In this document: piece by piece, positions 24,845 to 33,038 of the stretch
Numbering within the stretch: the stretch's first letter is position 1
Layout: each line of letters begins with the position of its first letter
Assembly (NCBI RefSeq): GCF_000585375.1
Contig: NZ_KK073874.1
Location: 558,001-622,000 of the forward strand
Length of the DNA stretch: 64,000 bases
Source: Cryptosporangium arvum DSM 44712
GTDB lineage: Bacteria > Actinomycetota > Actinomycetes > Mycobacteriales > Cryptosporangiaceae
Direction of reading: 5' to 3'
The notes under the pieces: model-generated
What the model was told of the DNA's origin: nothing
Database searches by the model: none
What the model saw: only the letters and a program-made list of their open reading frames with translations
Made by a program: the position numbers and the translations under genes

Positions 24845-25051
24845 TCAACTGCGCTCCGGCTGCGCGGCGACGACCGAGTTGAACGCCGAGTAACCCTCGT
24901 CCGGAGACTGTTCCATTGTCCGGAGCAACGCCGCGGTGAATGCAGTCCGTGGAAGTCGTGCCGCCAGGTCACCCAGAAGCGCCTTGCGCTCTGCGGGCGT
25001 CAGCTCCCGGATTGCTGCAGGAGTCAGCTCCGGAAAAGGTGCGTCTCCCAT
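24845..25051 (-). CDS. fxsA: FxSxx-type RiPP precursor FxsA with C-terminal tail
   Basis: 68 residues. A leader-like N-terminus (MGDAPFPELTPAAIRELTPAERKALLGDLAARL) is followed by EQSPDEGYSAFNSVV and a tail AAQPERS. The FxSxx motif is Phe57-Asn58-Ser59-Val60-Val61, seven residues from the end, whereas family members normally end at FxSxx-COOH. The gene ends directly at the fxsB start, which fixes its identity as the substrate. The product would be a cyclophane-bearing peptide. The ATG at 25051 lacks a strong ribosome site. About 175 nt upstream of it are free of genes and should hold the promoter. Confidence 0.8.
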   Translation of the reverse strand: MGDAPFPELTPAAIRELTPAERKALLGDLAARLPRTAFTAALLRTMEQSPDEGYSAFNSVVAAQPERS

Positions 25052-25228
25052 GCAAGTAGCACCGCCCGTTTCCCCACCCCACTGGCCCTACGCCCACCCC
25101 GAGCGCCGTATAGCGCAGCCTACCGGCCATTCTCCAACGTGGAACCGTTTTGCCGTTCAGCTCCGATGGAGTTGTGTTCCCGATCAATTACTCGTGGGGT
25201 TGCCGAGGCCAATGAGGCGAAAGTGACA

Positions 25229-26728
25229 TCAGACCACTGGGCGGAGGTTCGGTTCCCAGGGTCCGTGGCGCTCGAGTTCGGCCCAGGCGGCGGCGAAGCG
25301 GCGGACGACCTCGGTCAGGAACTCCGACGGGAAGCAGTACGGCAGCCGCAGGAACGAGTCGTGGCCGCCGGAGATGTCCATCGAGCGCCCCGGGATCGCC
25401 TCGACGCCGTGGCGCAGCGCCACCTGGCTGAACACCGCCGCGTCCACGCCTGGTAGCTCCACCCAGAGCGACGGCCCGCCGAGCGGTGTGCGCCAGCGCC
25501 ACTGGGGCAGGTGCTCGGCGAGCAGCGCCTCGATCGTCGCCAGCTGTTCCTGCCGTTCCGGCACGCGTCGCTCCACCAGCGACGAGAGCCCGGGCACGAT
25601 CCGCGCGGCCACCAACTGGTCGATGATCGGAGACCCGAGGTCGGCCAGTGCCTTCCGGCGGGCGAGTCGGCTGATCACGTCGGCGGAGGCGCGGGCCCAG
25701 CCGACGCGCAGGCCGCCCCAGACCGACTTCGACAGCGATCCCATCTGGATCAGCGTGACCGGCCGGTCCCCGGCCGCGGCGGCGAACGACGGGAGCGGCG
25801 GGGGCACGTCGTGCCCGAGGCTGACGCCGGAGAGCGTGTCGTCCGCGACCACGACGACGTCGTGCTGGGCCGCGAGCTCGACGATCCGGCGGCGCCGGGC
25901 GGCGGAGAGCAGCGCGCCGGTCGGGTTGTGGAACGTCGGCATCAGGTAGACGAGGTCGATCGGCGACTCGGCCAGCACCTTCGCCAACGCCTCCGGCCGG
26001 ACGCCGTCCTGGTCGATCGGCACCGGCACCAGCGTGGCTCCGGCCGCGCGGAACACGTCGTAGCAGGCCGGCCAGCCCGGAGCCTCGACCGCCACCCGCG
26101 AGCCGGGCCGCAGGTACAGCTGGGCGACCAGGTCGATCGCCTGGTGCGCACCGGTGGTCACCAGGATCTCGTTCGGCTTCGACGGAAGGCCGAGGTCGGT
26201 GAGGTACCCGGTGATCGCCTCCCGGAGGCGCGCGAGGCCGTGCGGCTGGTACCCGGGGTCGAGCATGGCCTCGGCCAGGTCGAGGTGGAGCACCTCCTCC
26301 AGCGCGGTGGGCACCACGACGTCGGCCATTCCGGCGGCGGACGCGAGCGAGAGCACGCTGCCCGGGCCGTCGATCAGGCGCTGGAACAGCTGCGCGGAGT
26401 GGCCACCGGGAACCCGACCGTCGCCGATCCGGCCGGACCGGGCCGTGCGGGCGATCCGGGTGCCGCTGCCGCGCCGGCTCTCCACCGCGCCTTCGCCGCG
26501 CAACTGGTCGTAGGCGGCCACGACGGTGGCCCGGCTGACCGCCAGCACGGCGGCGAGCCGACGTTCCGCGGGCAGGACGCTTCCGGCGGGGAGCGCGCCC
26601 TCCTCGATCCCGCGCCGGATCGCGGCCGCCAGCTGCTGGTAGAGCGGACCGCTTCCGACGGACCAATCGCTCAGGACGTGCAGCAAGCGGTCGTCGCCGG
26701 GAGAACTCCGGTCCACCTCAGCGGTCAT
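25229..26728 (-). CDS. MocR-type GntR regulator with aminotransferase-like domain
   Basis: 499 residues. An N-terminal winged helix of the GntR family (~22-92) contains PLYQQLAAAIRRGIEEGALPAGSVLPAERRLAAVLAVSRATVVAAYDQL. A class I aminotransferase-fold domain (~120-490) follows, with the PLP lysine in MGSLSKSVWGGLRVGW (~333) and HNPTGALL-type sequence (FHNPTGALLSAARRRR). MocR regulators sense PLP, amino acids or GABA-like ligands; the target here is not evident. It diverges from a 39-codon membrane-peptide gene, and a perfect palindrome (26772-26785) between them is the likely operator. Start ATG 26728. Confidence 0.88.
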   Translation of the reverse strand: MTAEVDRSSPGDDRLLHVLSDWSVGSGPLYQQLAAAIRRGIEEGALPAGSVLPAERRLAAVLAVSRATVVAAYDQLRGEGAVESRRGSGTRIARTARSGRIGDGRVPGGHSAQLFQRLIDGPGSVLSLASAAGMADVVVPTALEEVLHLDLAEAMLDPGYQPHGLARLREAITGYLTDLGLPSKPNEILVTTGAHQAIDLVAQLYLRPGSRVAVEAPGWPACYDVFRAAGATLVPVPIDQDGVRPEALAKVLAESPIDLVYLMPTFHNPTGALLSAARRRRIVELAAQHDVVVVADDTLSGVSLGHDVPPPLPSFAAAAGDRPVTLIQMGSLSKSVWGGLRVGWARASADVISRLARRKALADLGSPIIDQLVAARIVPGLSSLVERRVPERQEQLATIEALLAEHLPQWRWRTPLGGPSLWVELPGVDAAVFSQVALRHGVEAIPGRSMDISGGHDSFLRLPYCFPSEFLTEVVRRFAAAWAELERHGPWEPNLRPVV

Positions 26729-26771
26729 TGGCCATGTCCATTCCCTCGAAGTGGCCCCATCATTTCATGTA

Positions 26772-26785
26772 TTGGACCGGTCCAA
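26772..26785. promoter_or_regulatory. Perfect 14-bp palindrome, candidate MocR operator
   Basis: TTGGACCGGTCCAA in the 71-nt gap between the divergent MocR gene (start 26728) and the small membrane-peptide gene (start 26800). The position fits autoregulation plus control of the peptide; binding is inferred. Confidence 0.55.
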
Positions 26786-26799
26786 CAACGGAGGTAGTC

Positions 26800-26919
26800 A
26801 TGATGCTGGCAATTTTGGTCTTCGCCGTGGTGATCGCCCTGCTCGCGCAGCGCTTCGGCGTCGACAGCCGCGACGGAATGGACTGGCGCCCCTACGAAGA
26901 GGCGTCGCAGCGAAGGTGA
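26800..26919 (+). CDS. 39-residue membrane microprotein
   Basis: MMLAILVFAVVIALLAQRFGVDSRDGMDWRPYEEASQRR: one membrane helix (~2-16) and a charged tail. A GGAGG ribosome site (26790-26794) lies 5 nt before the first ATG and 8 nt before the second. It is divergently transcribed from the MocR regulator and followed by a strong hairpin. The strong ribosome site, tidy helix-plus-tail layout and own terminator support a real gene. No family is recognised; being under the MocR palindrome suggests it responds to the same signal. Confidence 0.6.
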   Translation: MMLAILVFAVVIALLAQRFGVDSRDGMDWRPYEEASQRR

Positions 26920-26924
26920 AGGTC

Positions 26925-26951
26925 GGGGTGCCGGCCCGTGGCCGGCACCCC
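26925..26951. terminator. Bidirectional hairpin between convergent genes
   Basis: A perfect 12-bp stem, GGGGTGCCGGCC (26925-26936) with GGCCGGCACCCC (26940-26951), loop CGT. It lies between the microprotein stop and the XPB helicase stop, so it can serve both. Confidence 0.8.
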
Positions 26952-26952
26952 G

Positions 26953-28614
26953 TCAGCCCACGTCGGGCAGGGGCGGACCGATCACGTCGTCGGCGTCGAC
27001 GATCGTGTACGCGTACCCCTGCTCGGCGAGGAAGCGCTGCCGGTGGGCGGCGTAGTCCGCGTCCAGGCTGTCGCGGCTGACCACCGTGTAGAAGTGGGCC
27101 TGCCGTCCGTCGGCCTTCGGGCGCAGCACCCGGCCCAGCCGCTGGGCCTCCTCCTGGCGCGACCCGAACGTGCCGGAGATCTGGATCGCGACCGTGGCCT
27201 CCGGGAGGTCGATCGAGAAGTTCGCGACCTTCGACACCACGAGCGTGTTGATCTCACCCTGCCGGAACGCGTCGAACAGGCGCTCGCGCTCCTTGTTCGT
27301 GGTCTTGCCCTCGATCACCGGCGCTTCGAGTTCGGCCGAGATCTCGTCCAGCTGGTCGAGGTACGCGCCGATCACCAGCACCTGGTCGCCCTGGTGCTTC
27401 TCCACCAGCTTGCGGATGACCGGCATCTTTGTCCGCGCGGTGGCGCAGACCCGGTAGCGCTCCTCCGGCTCGGCGACCGCGTACGTCATGCGCTCGGCGT
27501 CGGTCATCGTGACCCGGACCTCGACGCACTCGGCCGGCGCGATCCAACCCTGCGCCTCGATGTCCTTCCAGGGCGCGTCGTAGCGCTTCGGCCCGATCAG
27601 CGAGAAGACGTCACCCTCCCGGCCGTCCTCGCGCACCAGCGTGGCCGTCAGCCCCAGCCGGCGGCGCGACTGCAGGTCCGCGGTGAGGCGGAAGATCGGC
27701 GCGGGCAGCAGGTGCACCTCGTCGTAGACGATCAGGCCCCAGTCGCGGGCGCCGAACAGCTCCAGGTGGCGGTACTCGCCGTTCTTGCGCGAGGTCATCA
27801 CCTGGTACGTGGCGATCGTGACCGGGCGGATCTCCTTGCGCTCCCCGGAGTACTCGCCGATCTCGTCCTCGGTGAGCGAGGTGCGCGCGACCAGCTCGCG
27901 CTTCCACTGCCGCCCAGCGACGGTGTTCGTCACCAGGATCAGCGTGGTGGCCTTCGCCTCGGCCATCGCGGCCGCGCCGACGAGCGTCTTGCCGGCCCCG
28001 CAGGGCAGCACGACGACGCCGGAGCCACCGGCCCAGAAGTTGTCGACCGCTTCCTGCTGGTAGGACCGCAGCGTCCAGCCGTCCTCGGCGAGGTCGATCG
28101 GGTGGGCCTCACCGTCGACGTAGCCGGCCAGGTCCTCAGCGGGCCAGCCGACCTTCAGCAGCACCTGCTTGAGGCGCCCGCGCTCGGACGGGTGCACGGC
28201 GACGGTGTCGTCGTCGAACTTCTCCCCGAGCATCGGGGAGACCTTCTTGTTCCGGGTGATCTCCACCAGCACGGCGCGGTCCAGCGCGTGCAGCACCAGG
28301 CCGTGCACCGGCGAGTTCAGCAGCTGCAGGCGGCCGTAGCGGTCCATCGTGTCGGCGACGTCGACGAGTAGCGCGTGCGGCACCGGGTAGCGCGAGAAGC
28401 GCACGAGCGCGTCGACGACCGACTCGGCGTCGTGGCCGGCCGCGCGGGCGTTCCACAGCCCCAGCGGGGTCAGCCGATAGGTGTGGACGTGCTCGGGCGC
28501 CCGCTCGAGTTCGGCGAACGGCGCGATCGCCATCCGACACGCTGACGCATCCGGATGGTCGGTCTCGAGCAGTAGTGTTTTGTCCGACTGGACGATGAGC
28601 GGTCCGTTAGGCAC
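26953..28614 (-). CDS. XPB/Ssl2-type DNA repair helicase
   Basis: 553 residues, superfamily 2, the size of mycobacterial XPB. An N-terminal XPB-specific domain (~1-170) leads to WTLRSYQQEAVDNFWAGG with Walker A PCGAGKT (~208) and Walker B DEVH (~295), then LGLTATLVRED (motif III) and the C-terminal helicase motifs QRLGRVLRPK. It unwinds DNA 3' to 5' and is thought to act in nucleotide-excision or transcription-linked repair in actinobacteria. No nuclease such as Bax1 lies beside it. It diverges from the peptidoglycan-binding protein gene and ends at a shared terminator. Start ATG 28614. Confidence 0.93.
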   Translation of the reverse strand: MPNGPLIVQSDKTLLLETDHPDASACRMAIAPFAELERAPEHVHTYRLTPLGLWNARAAGHDAESVVDALVRFSRYPVPHALLVDVADTMDRYGRLQLLNSPVHGLVLHALDRAVLVEITRNKKVSPMLGEKFDDDTVAVHPSERGRLKQVLLKVGWPAEDLAGYVDGEAHPIDLAEDGWTLRSYQQEAVDNFWAGGSGVVVLPCGAGKTLVGAAAMAEAKATTLILVTNTVAGRQWKRELVARTSLTEDEIGEYSGERKEIRPVTIATYQVMTSRKNGEYRHLELFGARDWGLIVYDEVHLLPAPIFRLTADLQSRRRLGLTATLVREDGREGDVFSLIGPKRYDAPWKDIEAQGWIAPAECVEVRVTMTDAERMTYAVAEPEERYRVCATARTKMPVIRKLVEKHQGDQVLVIGAYLDQLDEISAELEAPVIEGKTTNKERERLFDAFRQGEINTLVVSKVANFSIDLPEATVAIQISGTFGSRQEEAQRLGRVLRPKADGRQAHFYTVVSRDSLDADYAAHRQRFLAEQGYAYTIVDADDVIGPPLPDVG

Positions 28615-28847
28615 GCATCAAGTGTCCCTCCTGTTCGCCGCACCCGCAGGTAGCCGGTCGGGCCGACCGGACTGGCCTCTCTGGAGGGATGAATCACGGG
28701 TTCAACCGCTCTGTGTTACCAGGCTCCTACGCAGAGCGTCGTGCGAACTCTCACAAACGTGATCTGACCAGCGAAGATACGTGTGCGACAGAACCGAATG
28801 CGTTGGGGACTCGGCATTTGGTGTGACGCACGCGTAACCTTCTGCTC

Positions 28848-29594
28848 GTGCCTGGACGACATTCATCCTCAGCGGAGACCACGGAACTCATCTACGTCGC
28901 TGAGGAAGCGCCACGCGGCAAGCACACGCGCAACCGGGGGCGTCGCCGCCGGGAGAACGCGGCCGGACGGGCCGCGAAGGTCGCGTTCGCCGGGGTCGCC
29001 GCGGCCGCGGTCGCGGGCAGCATCTCCTACGGCGCGGTCTCCATGGTCACCCGCACGTCCGACGCCGGTAGCCCGTCGGCGCTGGCCGCACCGGCCCGCG
29101 CCGGGGACGACCGGGCGTCCCGTTCCGGCGGCAACTGCGCCCGCACCGGCCCCGGCCAGGCCCGGGTCGAGCAGTACCTGTCCGGCCAGACGGCCCGCTT
29201 CGGCCCGATCACGATGGACGCGTCGCAGGACGCGAGCGACTGCGCCGCGATCAAGAAATTCCAGGCCGCGGTCGGCCTGACCACCGTCACCGGCTTCGCC
29301 GACGAGGCCACCGCGCAGATCGCGGACCGGCTCTACCAGTCCACGGCGGCCGCGTGCGGCGCCGACGTCGACGCGACGACCGTGTGCGTCGACCTCTCGC
29401 ACCAGACGCTGTGGGTCATGAAGAGCGGGTCGGTGGTCTTCGCCCCGGTCGTCGTCCGCGCCCAGGACGCCGCCGCCGGTGAATCGACGATCACCGCGGA
29501 CTTCCAGCAGCAGTTCCACGTCAACCTGCTCGACGACGATGCGCGGAAGGTCGCCGACCTGGCCCCCGCCGGCGCCACCGTCCACGTCTTCTAG
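28848..29594 (+). CDS. Peptidoglycan-binding protein with truncated L,D-transpeptidase-like domain
   Basis: 248 residues. A basic N-terminus (RGKHTRNRGRRRREN) precedes a membrane anchor (~45-65, VAFAGVAAAAVAGSISYGA). A putative PG_binding_1 domain (~105-155) follows: RVEQYLSGQTARFGPITMDASQDASDCAAIKKFQ. The last part begins like a YkuD domain (VCVDLSHQTLWVMKSGSVVFAPVVVR, ~183-208) but ends ~35 residues later. The catalytic HGT and SHGC region is absent, so it cannot be a functional L,D-transpeptidase. It is probably a cell-wall-associated anchored protein. It overlaps the convergent gene's stop by 4 nt. GTG start, weak ribosome site. Confidence 0.75.
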   Translation: MPGRHSSSAETTELIYVAEEAPRGKHTRNRGRRRRENAAGRAAKVAFAGVAAAAVAGSISYGAVSMVTRTSDAGSPSALAAPARAGDDRASRSGGNCARTGPGQARVEQYLSGQTARFGPITMDASQDASDCAAIKKFQAAVGLTTVTGFADEATAQIADRLYQSTAAACGADVDATTVCVDLSHQTLWVMKSGSVVFAPVVVRAQDAAAGESTITADFQQQFHVNLLDDDARKVADLAPAGATVHVF

Positions 29595-31954
29595 TCCGGC
29601 GTACGGATCGCGCTCACCACGCGGTGCAACGCGAACGTGTGTTCCGTCTCCGTGCGGTCGTCTTCGGCGCGTAGATAACCCGCCCCGACCGAGACCGGTC
29701 GGACGATGCGTGCGGTGACGCCGCCGTGGGCGTCGACGTAACTGAGCCAGACCCGCGCCCGGTCGCGCGCCGCCTGCTGCAGGATGCTCAGCGCCGCCCC
29801 GGGGTCGGCCTCTCCGGGCTGGGTGAGCACCGGAGCCCGCCGCGCCGCCCGCGCGGCCTCGTCGCCGCGCCGGACCGCCGCCGCCGCGCCGGCCAGGTAG
29901 TCCTGGTCGAGCGAGATCTCGTTCGCACCGCGCGGAGCACCGCGGGGCGGGCGGGCCGGAGCCCGGCGCGCCTCGGGCCAGCCCAGGACGAGCCCACCGC
30001 TGGCGTCCTCGGCCGCCGGTACGTAGCCGCAGGCGCGCAGCGTCTCGATCACCCGGTTGACCGCGGTCGAGCTCACCAGCACGGTGTCGGCGATCCGGCG
30101 CAGACCCAGGTCGGCGCAGCGCCGGTCGGCCAGCACGGTGGCGAGCAGCGTGGGGTCGTCGCTGCGGAGATACGCGGACGCCGCGCCGACCCGCAGCCCG
30201 CCGTGGCGCCGGGCCATGTCGTCGATCAGATACGTGAGGGACTGGGGAACCGGCGTCCGCGACCGGGCGCTGAAGAACGACTGGAGGTCGCTGCCGGAGC
30301 GCCCGGCGTCCAGTGCCCTCCGGACGCTCTCCGGCGTCACCCGGTAGACCGTCGCGCCGCCGGCGGACTCGACGTCGGCGACGAGCGCCATTTCGGCCGA
30401 GAGCGCGGGCTCCAGCGGCCCGGGCGCCACCACCGTGAGGTCGGCCTGCACCAGCACGTGGTCGACCGGATCGGGCAGCAGACCGGCCAGCGCCGGAATC
30501 GGGTCCCCGCCGGTGACCAGGGCTTTCCCGAACGTGGTGAGCGTCGTCTGGGCCAGCACGCCGAGCGTCGTCGCCTCGCCGAGTTGTTCGCTGACGACCT
30601 CGTCGCGGCGCCGTCCGCCGCGCCGCGGTGCCCGCCAGTCGAGGACGCCGACGATGTCGGCCTCGCTGAGCGGGCCCGGGTACTCGACCAGCACGTGCAG
30701 CGTCTGCGAGCGCAGTGTCGGGGCCGCCGATCGGGTGACCTCGGCCGACAGCGCGGCGACCGCCCGGTCCCGCTCGTCGCGGGTGCCGACGAGCGCAGGC
30801 ATCCGCGCCATCGACGACCAGGCGCCGGCCAGCTGGGCCCAGCGGCGTTCGGCCGGGGTGGCCTGCCAGACGTCGAACGAGGACGTCGGCAGCCAGGTCG
30901 GGTCGGCGTCGGAGGTGCGCGCGAGCAGCCCGGCCTCATGGGCGATCTCGAGCAGCAGCGCGGCGGTCGGCTCGTCGACCCCGGCGGCCCGGGCCAGCCG
31001 GCGCAGCTCACGGACGCCGAGCCCACCCGCTTTGAGGACGGGCGGCGGGTCGTCGGCGCACGCGTCGAGCAGCGACGCGGTCTGCCGGAGCACCTCGAGT
31101 GCCTGCCCGGCGCCGGCCCCGTCGATCCGGTCCTTCGCCACCGGAGTGGCCGCGGCCGGAGCGGGCTCGACCGGGTGCACCGGGCCGAGCGGCGCGTCCC
31201 CGCGGAGGGCCAGCCCGACCTCGCGGGGCAGCTCGACGGTCGAGGCGTCCAGCGGCACCAGCAGCCCGTGGACGAGCAGCCAGCGGCCGGGGGTGTCGGC
31301 GTCGTTCGGATCGGTCGGCCGCCGGACGTCGCGGAGCGCGCCCACCGGGTTGCCCCCGCCGGCCAGGCGCTCCAGCAGCGCGATCGCTTCGGGCGGGCAG
31401 GCGTCGAGCAGTGCGGTCAGCCGCACCGGATCGCCGAACGCGTCGCTGATCAGCGCGGTGGCCTCCGGTTGCGGCACCGACGGCAGGTGCAGCGCCGCGA
31501 GCACCGGGGTGAGGTCGTCGGTGCGCTCGTCCTGGATCAGCGCCGCGATCGGACGCCCGAGCCCCGCGGTGTAGCGGGACGCGACCTCGTCGAGCATCGA
31601 CGGCAGCCGCAGCGTGGTCTCGCCGTCCGGCCAGGCCAGCCCGAGCGTGACCAGGTGGTCGAGCACCCGCCGGACCGAGAAGTCGGGGGCGCTGCGCAGG
31701 AGGTCCATGGCCTCTTTGCGGTCGGCGCGGTGGTTGGGGCCGGCCACCAGGCGCAGGGCGTCGAGCACCTCGAGGTGGAACCGGTCGAGGTGATCGAGCG
31801 CGCGGGCCACCGACATCCGGGAGTGCGCACGTTGCGCCAATACGGAGAAGTCGGACGGTACCGGCACGGCCAGATCCGGGCGCGCGGCGAACAGCCGTTC
31901 CAGCTGTTCGTCGGTAAGCGCGCGGTAGTGATCTGCCAGGCTCGCCGTACTCAC
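29591..31954 (-). CDS. Helicase-associated-domain protein (Helicase_C_3 / WYL-containing type)
   Basis: 787 residues, a conserved actinobacterial protein with winged-helix-like repeats in its N-terminal part (HYRALTDEQLERLFAARPDLAVP... ~8-30; FHLEVLDALRLV ~58-69), the XPB/Ssl2-like helicase-associated region in the middle (VLVQADLTVVAPGPLEPALSAEMALVADVES, ~500-530) and a C-terminal WYL-like strand set (ARVWLSYVDAHGGVTARIVRPVSV, ~735-760). It lacks helicase motifs, so it is not a helicase. It lies near, but not in an operon with, the XPB gene. A DNA-binding regulatory role in repair is plausible. ATG 31954. Confidence 0.75.
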   Translation of the reverse strand: MSTASLADHYRALTDEQLERLFAARPDLAVPVPSDFSVLAQRAHSRMSVARALDHLDRFHLEVLDALRLVAGPNHRADRKEAMDLLRSAPDFSVRRVLDHLVTLGLAWPDGETTLRLPSMLDEVASRYTAGLGRPIAALIQDERTDDLTPVLAALHLPSVPQPEATALISDAFGDPVRLTALLDACPPEAIALLERLAGGGNPVGALRDVRRPTDPNDADTPGRWLLVHGLLVPLDASTVELPREVGLALRGDAPLGPVHPVEPAPAAATPVAKDRIDGAGAGQALEVLRQTASLLDACADDPPPVLKAGGLGVRELRRLARAAGVDEPTAALLLEIAHEAGLLARTSDADPTWLPTSSFDVWQATPAERRWAQLAGAWSSMARMPALVGTRDERDRAVAALSAEVTRSAAPTLRSQTLHVLVEYPGPLSEADIVGVLDWRAPRRGGRRRDEVVSEQLGEATTLGVLAQTTLTTFGKALVTGGDPIPALAGLLPDPVDHVLVQADLTVVAPGPLEPALSAEMALVADVESAGGATVYRVTPESVRRALDAGRSGSDLQSFFSARSRTPVPQSLTYLIDDMARRHGGLRVGAASAYLRSDDPTLLATVLADRRCADLGLRRIADTVLVSSTAVNRVIETLRACGYVPAAEDASGGLVLGWPEARRAPARPPRGAPRGANEISLDQDYLAGAAAAVRRGDEAARAARRAPVLTQPGEADPGAALSILQQAARDRARVWLSYVDAHGGVTARIVRPVSVGAGYLRAEDDRTETEHTFALHRVVSAIRTPD

Positions 31955-32042
31955 CGAATAGACGCTAACCGGTTTCCGGCGCCAACGGTCCGCATGCCGA
32001 CACGGACGGGCCTCACCTGCCGGTTTATGTCACTCTGCGGCC

Positions 32043-32507
32043 GTGGCGAAGAGTGAAGCCGGTTGGGTGTTGTTGGCGGGGTGGCGGCGCTGGCGCGAGA
32101 GACGTCGGCGCCACAAGCGGCATCACCACGGACGACGGGCGAACGCGCTCGACGGATGCAACTGCGACGGCTGCGACAGCTGTGATGGCTGCGACGGTTG
32201 CGACTGCAACTTCAACCTGTTCAGCCTGGGGACGCTTCTCCTGCTGGTGCCGTTCCTGCGCGCGACCCCTGACCTGCGGCCCCGGACGACCGCGGCCGGT
32301 CGGGGCGGAGTGGTGCTCATCCGCGGCTACCAGCGCCTGCTCAGCAAGCACCTGCCGACGCAGTGCCGGTACACCCCGTCGTGCAGCGAGTACGGCGCCC
32401 AGGCCGTGCGACGGTACGGCCTGCTCAACGGATCGCGATTGATCGCCACCCGGATCAAGCGGTGCACGAGGGGAGTCCCGCTGGGTACCCCCGACCCGCT
32501 CCGGTGA
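32043..32507 (+). CDS. yidD: Membrane protein insertion efficiency factor YidD with N-terminal Cys/Asp-rich extension
   Basis: 154 residues, about twice a usual YidD. The C-terminal YidD domain (~90-150) has LIRGYQRLLSKHLPTQCRYTPSCSEYGAQAVRRYGLLNGSRL with the conserved CRYTPSCSEY signature. The first ~35 residues are Arg/His-rich and the next ~20 read DGCNCDGCDSCDGCDGCDCN, followed by a hydrophobic helix (LFSLGTLLLLVPFL, ~57-70). YidD normally helps YidC-dependent insertion; the usual rpmH-rnpA-yidD-yidC context is absent here. The CDGC repeat could bind metal. GTG start with no good ribosome site. Confidence 0.8.
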   Translation: MAKSEAGWVLLAGWRRWRERRRRHKRHHHGRRANALDGCNCDGCDSCDGCDGCDCNFNLFSLGTLLLLVPFLRATPDLRPRTTAAGRGGVVLIRGYQRLLSKHLPTQCRYTPSCSEYGAQAVRRYGLLNGSRLIATRIKRCTRGVPLGTPDPLR

Positions 32508-32570
32508 GAAACTTGTAAGTGGTCAGCTGATGGGTCATCGTGTGCTCGTCAGCGTAAGCGAGGAGGAACG

Positions 32571-32756
32571 ATGGCGTCCGAGGCCAAGCACACCAGCAAG
32601 AACACGTCTGTGAAGGACGGGCACTTGGCGGTCAGCGAGTTCCTCGGCGAGCACCAGGGGCCGTCCAGCCCGTTCGGGGACATCCCGCTGCCCCTGCCCG
32701 CCGACCGCATCGACTACGTGCACCCGGACAGCGGCGACGGCGCCACCCACCACTGA
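32571..32756 (+). CDS. Small hypothetical protein
   Basis: 61 residues: MASEAKHTSKNTSVKDGHLAVSEFLGEHQGPSSPFGDIPLPLPADRIDYVHPDSGDGATHH. Hydrophilic, Pro/Gly/Asp/His-rich, probably disordered. A strong GAGGAGGAACG ribosome site is 4-5 nt ahead of the ATG. It is convergent with the following leftward pair (6-nt gap). No family is recognised; the strong site supports expression. Confidence 0.6.
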   Translation: MASEAKHTSKNTSVKDGHLAVSEFLGEHQGPSSPFGDIPLPLPADRIDYVHPDSGDGATHH

Positions 32757-32762
32757 ATTCGG

Positions 32763-33038
32763 CTACCGCCCCAGCGACCTCTCGACGTTCTGCCAGATCG
32801 GGCACGGCCACTGGACGCGTGCCCACGTGCCCGAGCACTCCGGGCACCACGGGGAGCCGTCGCGCGGCTCGTGGAGCCGCAGGAACTCGGTGAGCGCGAG
32901 CGAGAGGTCGGCGAGGTCGTCACGCGCGTACGCGAGCAGCGTGAGGTCGTCGGCCTCGCGTGCGCGCGTCCGCGCCTCCCGTAGACGCTGCCAGACCGAG
33001 TAGTGGCGGCTGAGTCGCTCGGCGTCCTGCCCGATCAC
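32763..33038 (-). CDS. Small protein with C-x2-C...C Cys motif
   Basis: 91 residues starting at GTG 33038 behind AGGAGG. Arg/Glu/Leu-rich helix first (RLSRHYSVWQRLREARTRAREADDLTLLAYARDDLADLSLALTEFLRL), then DGSPWCPECSGTWARVQWPCPIW, where three Cys and flanking Trp could hold a metal. The GTGA overlap (33035-33038) couples it to the upstream 63-residue gene. No function is assigned. Confidence 0.65.
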   Translation of the reverse strand: MIGQDAERLSRHYSVWQRLREARTRAREADDLTLLAYARDDLADLSLALTEFLRLHEPRDGSPWCPECSGTWARVQWPCPIWQNVERSLGR

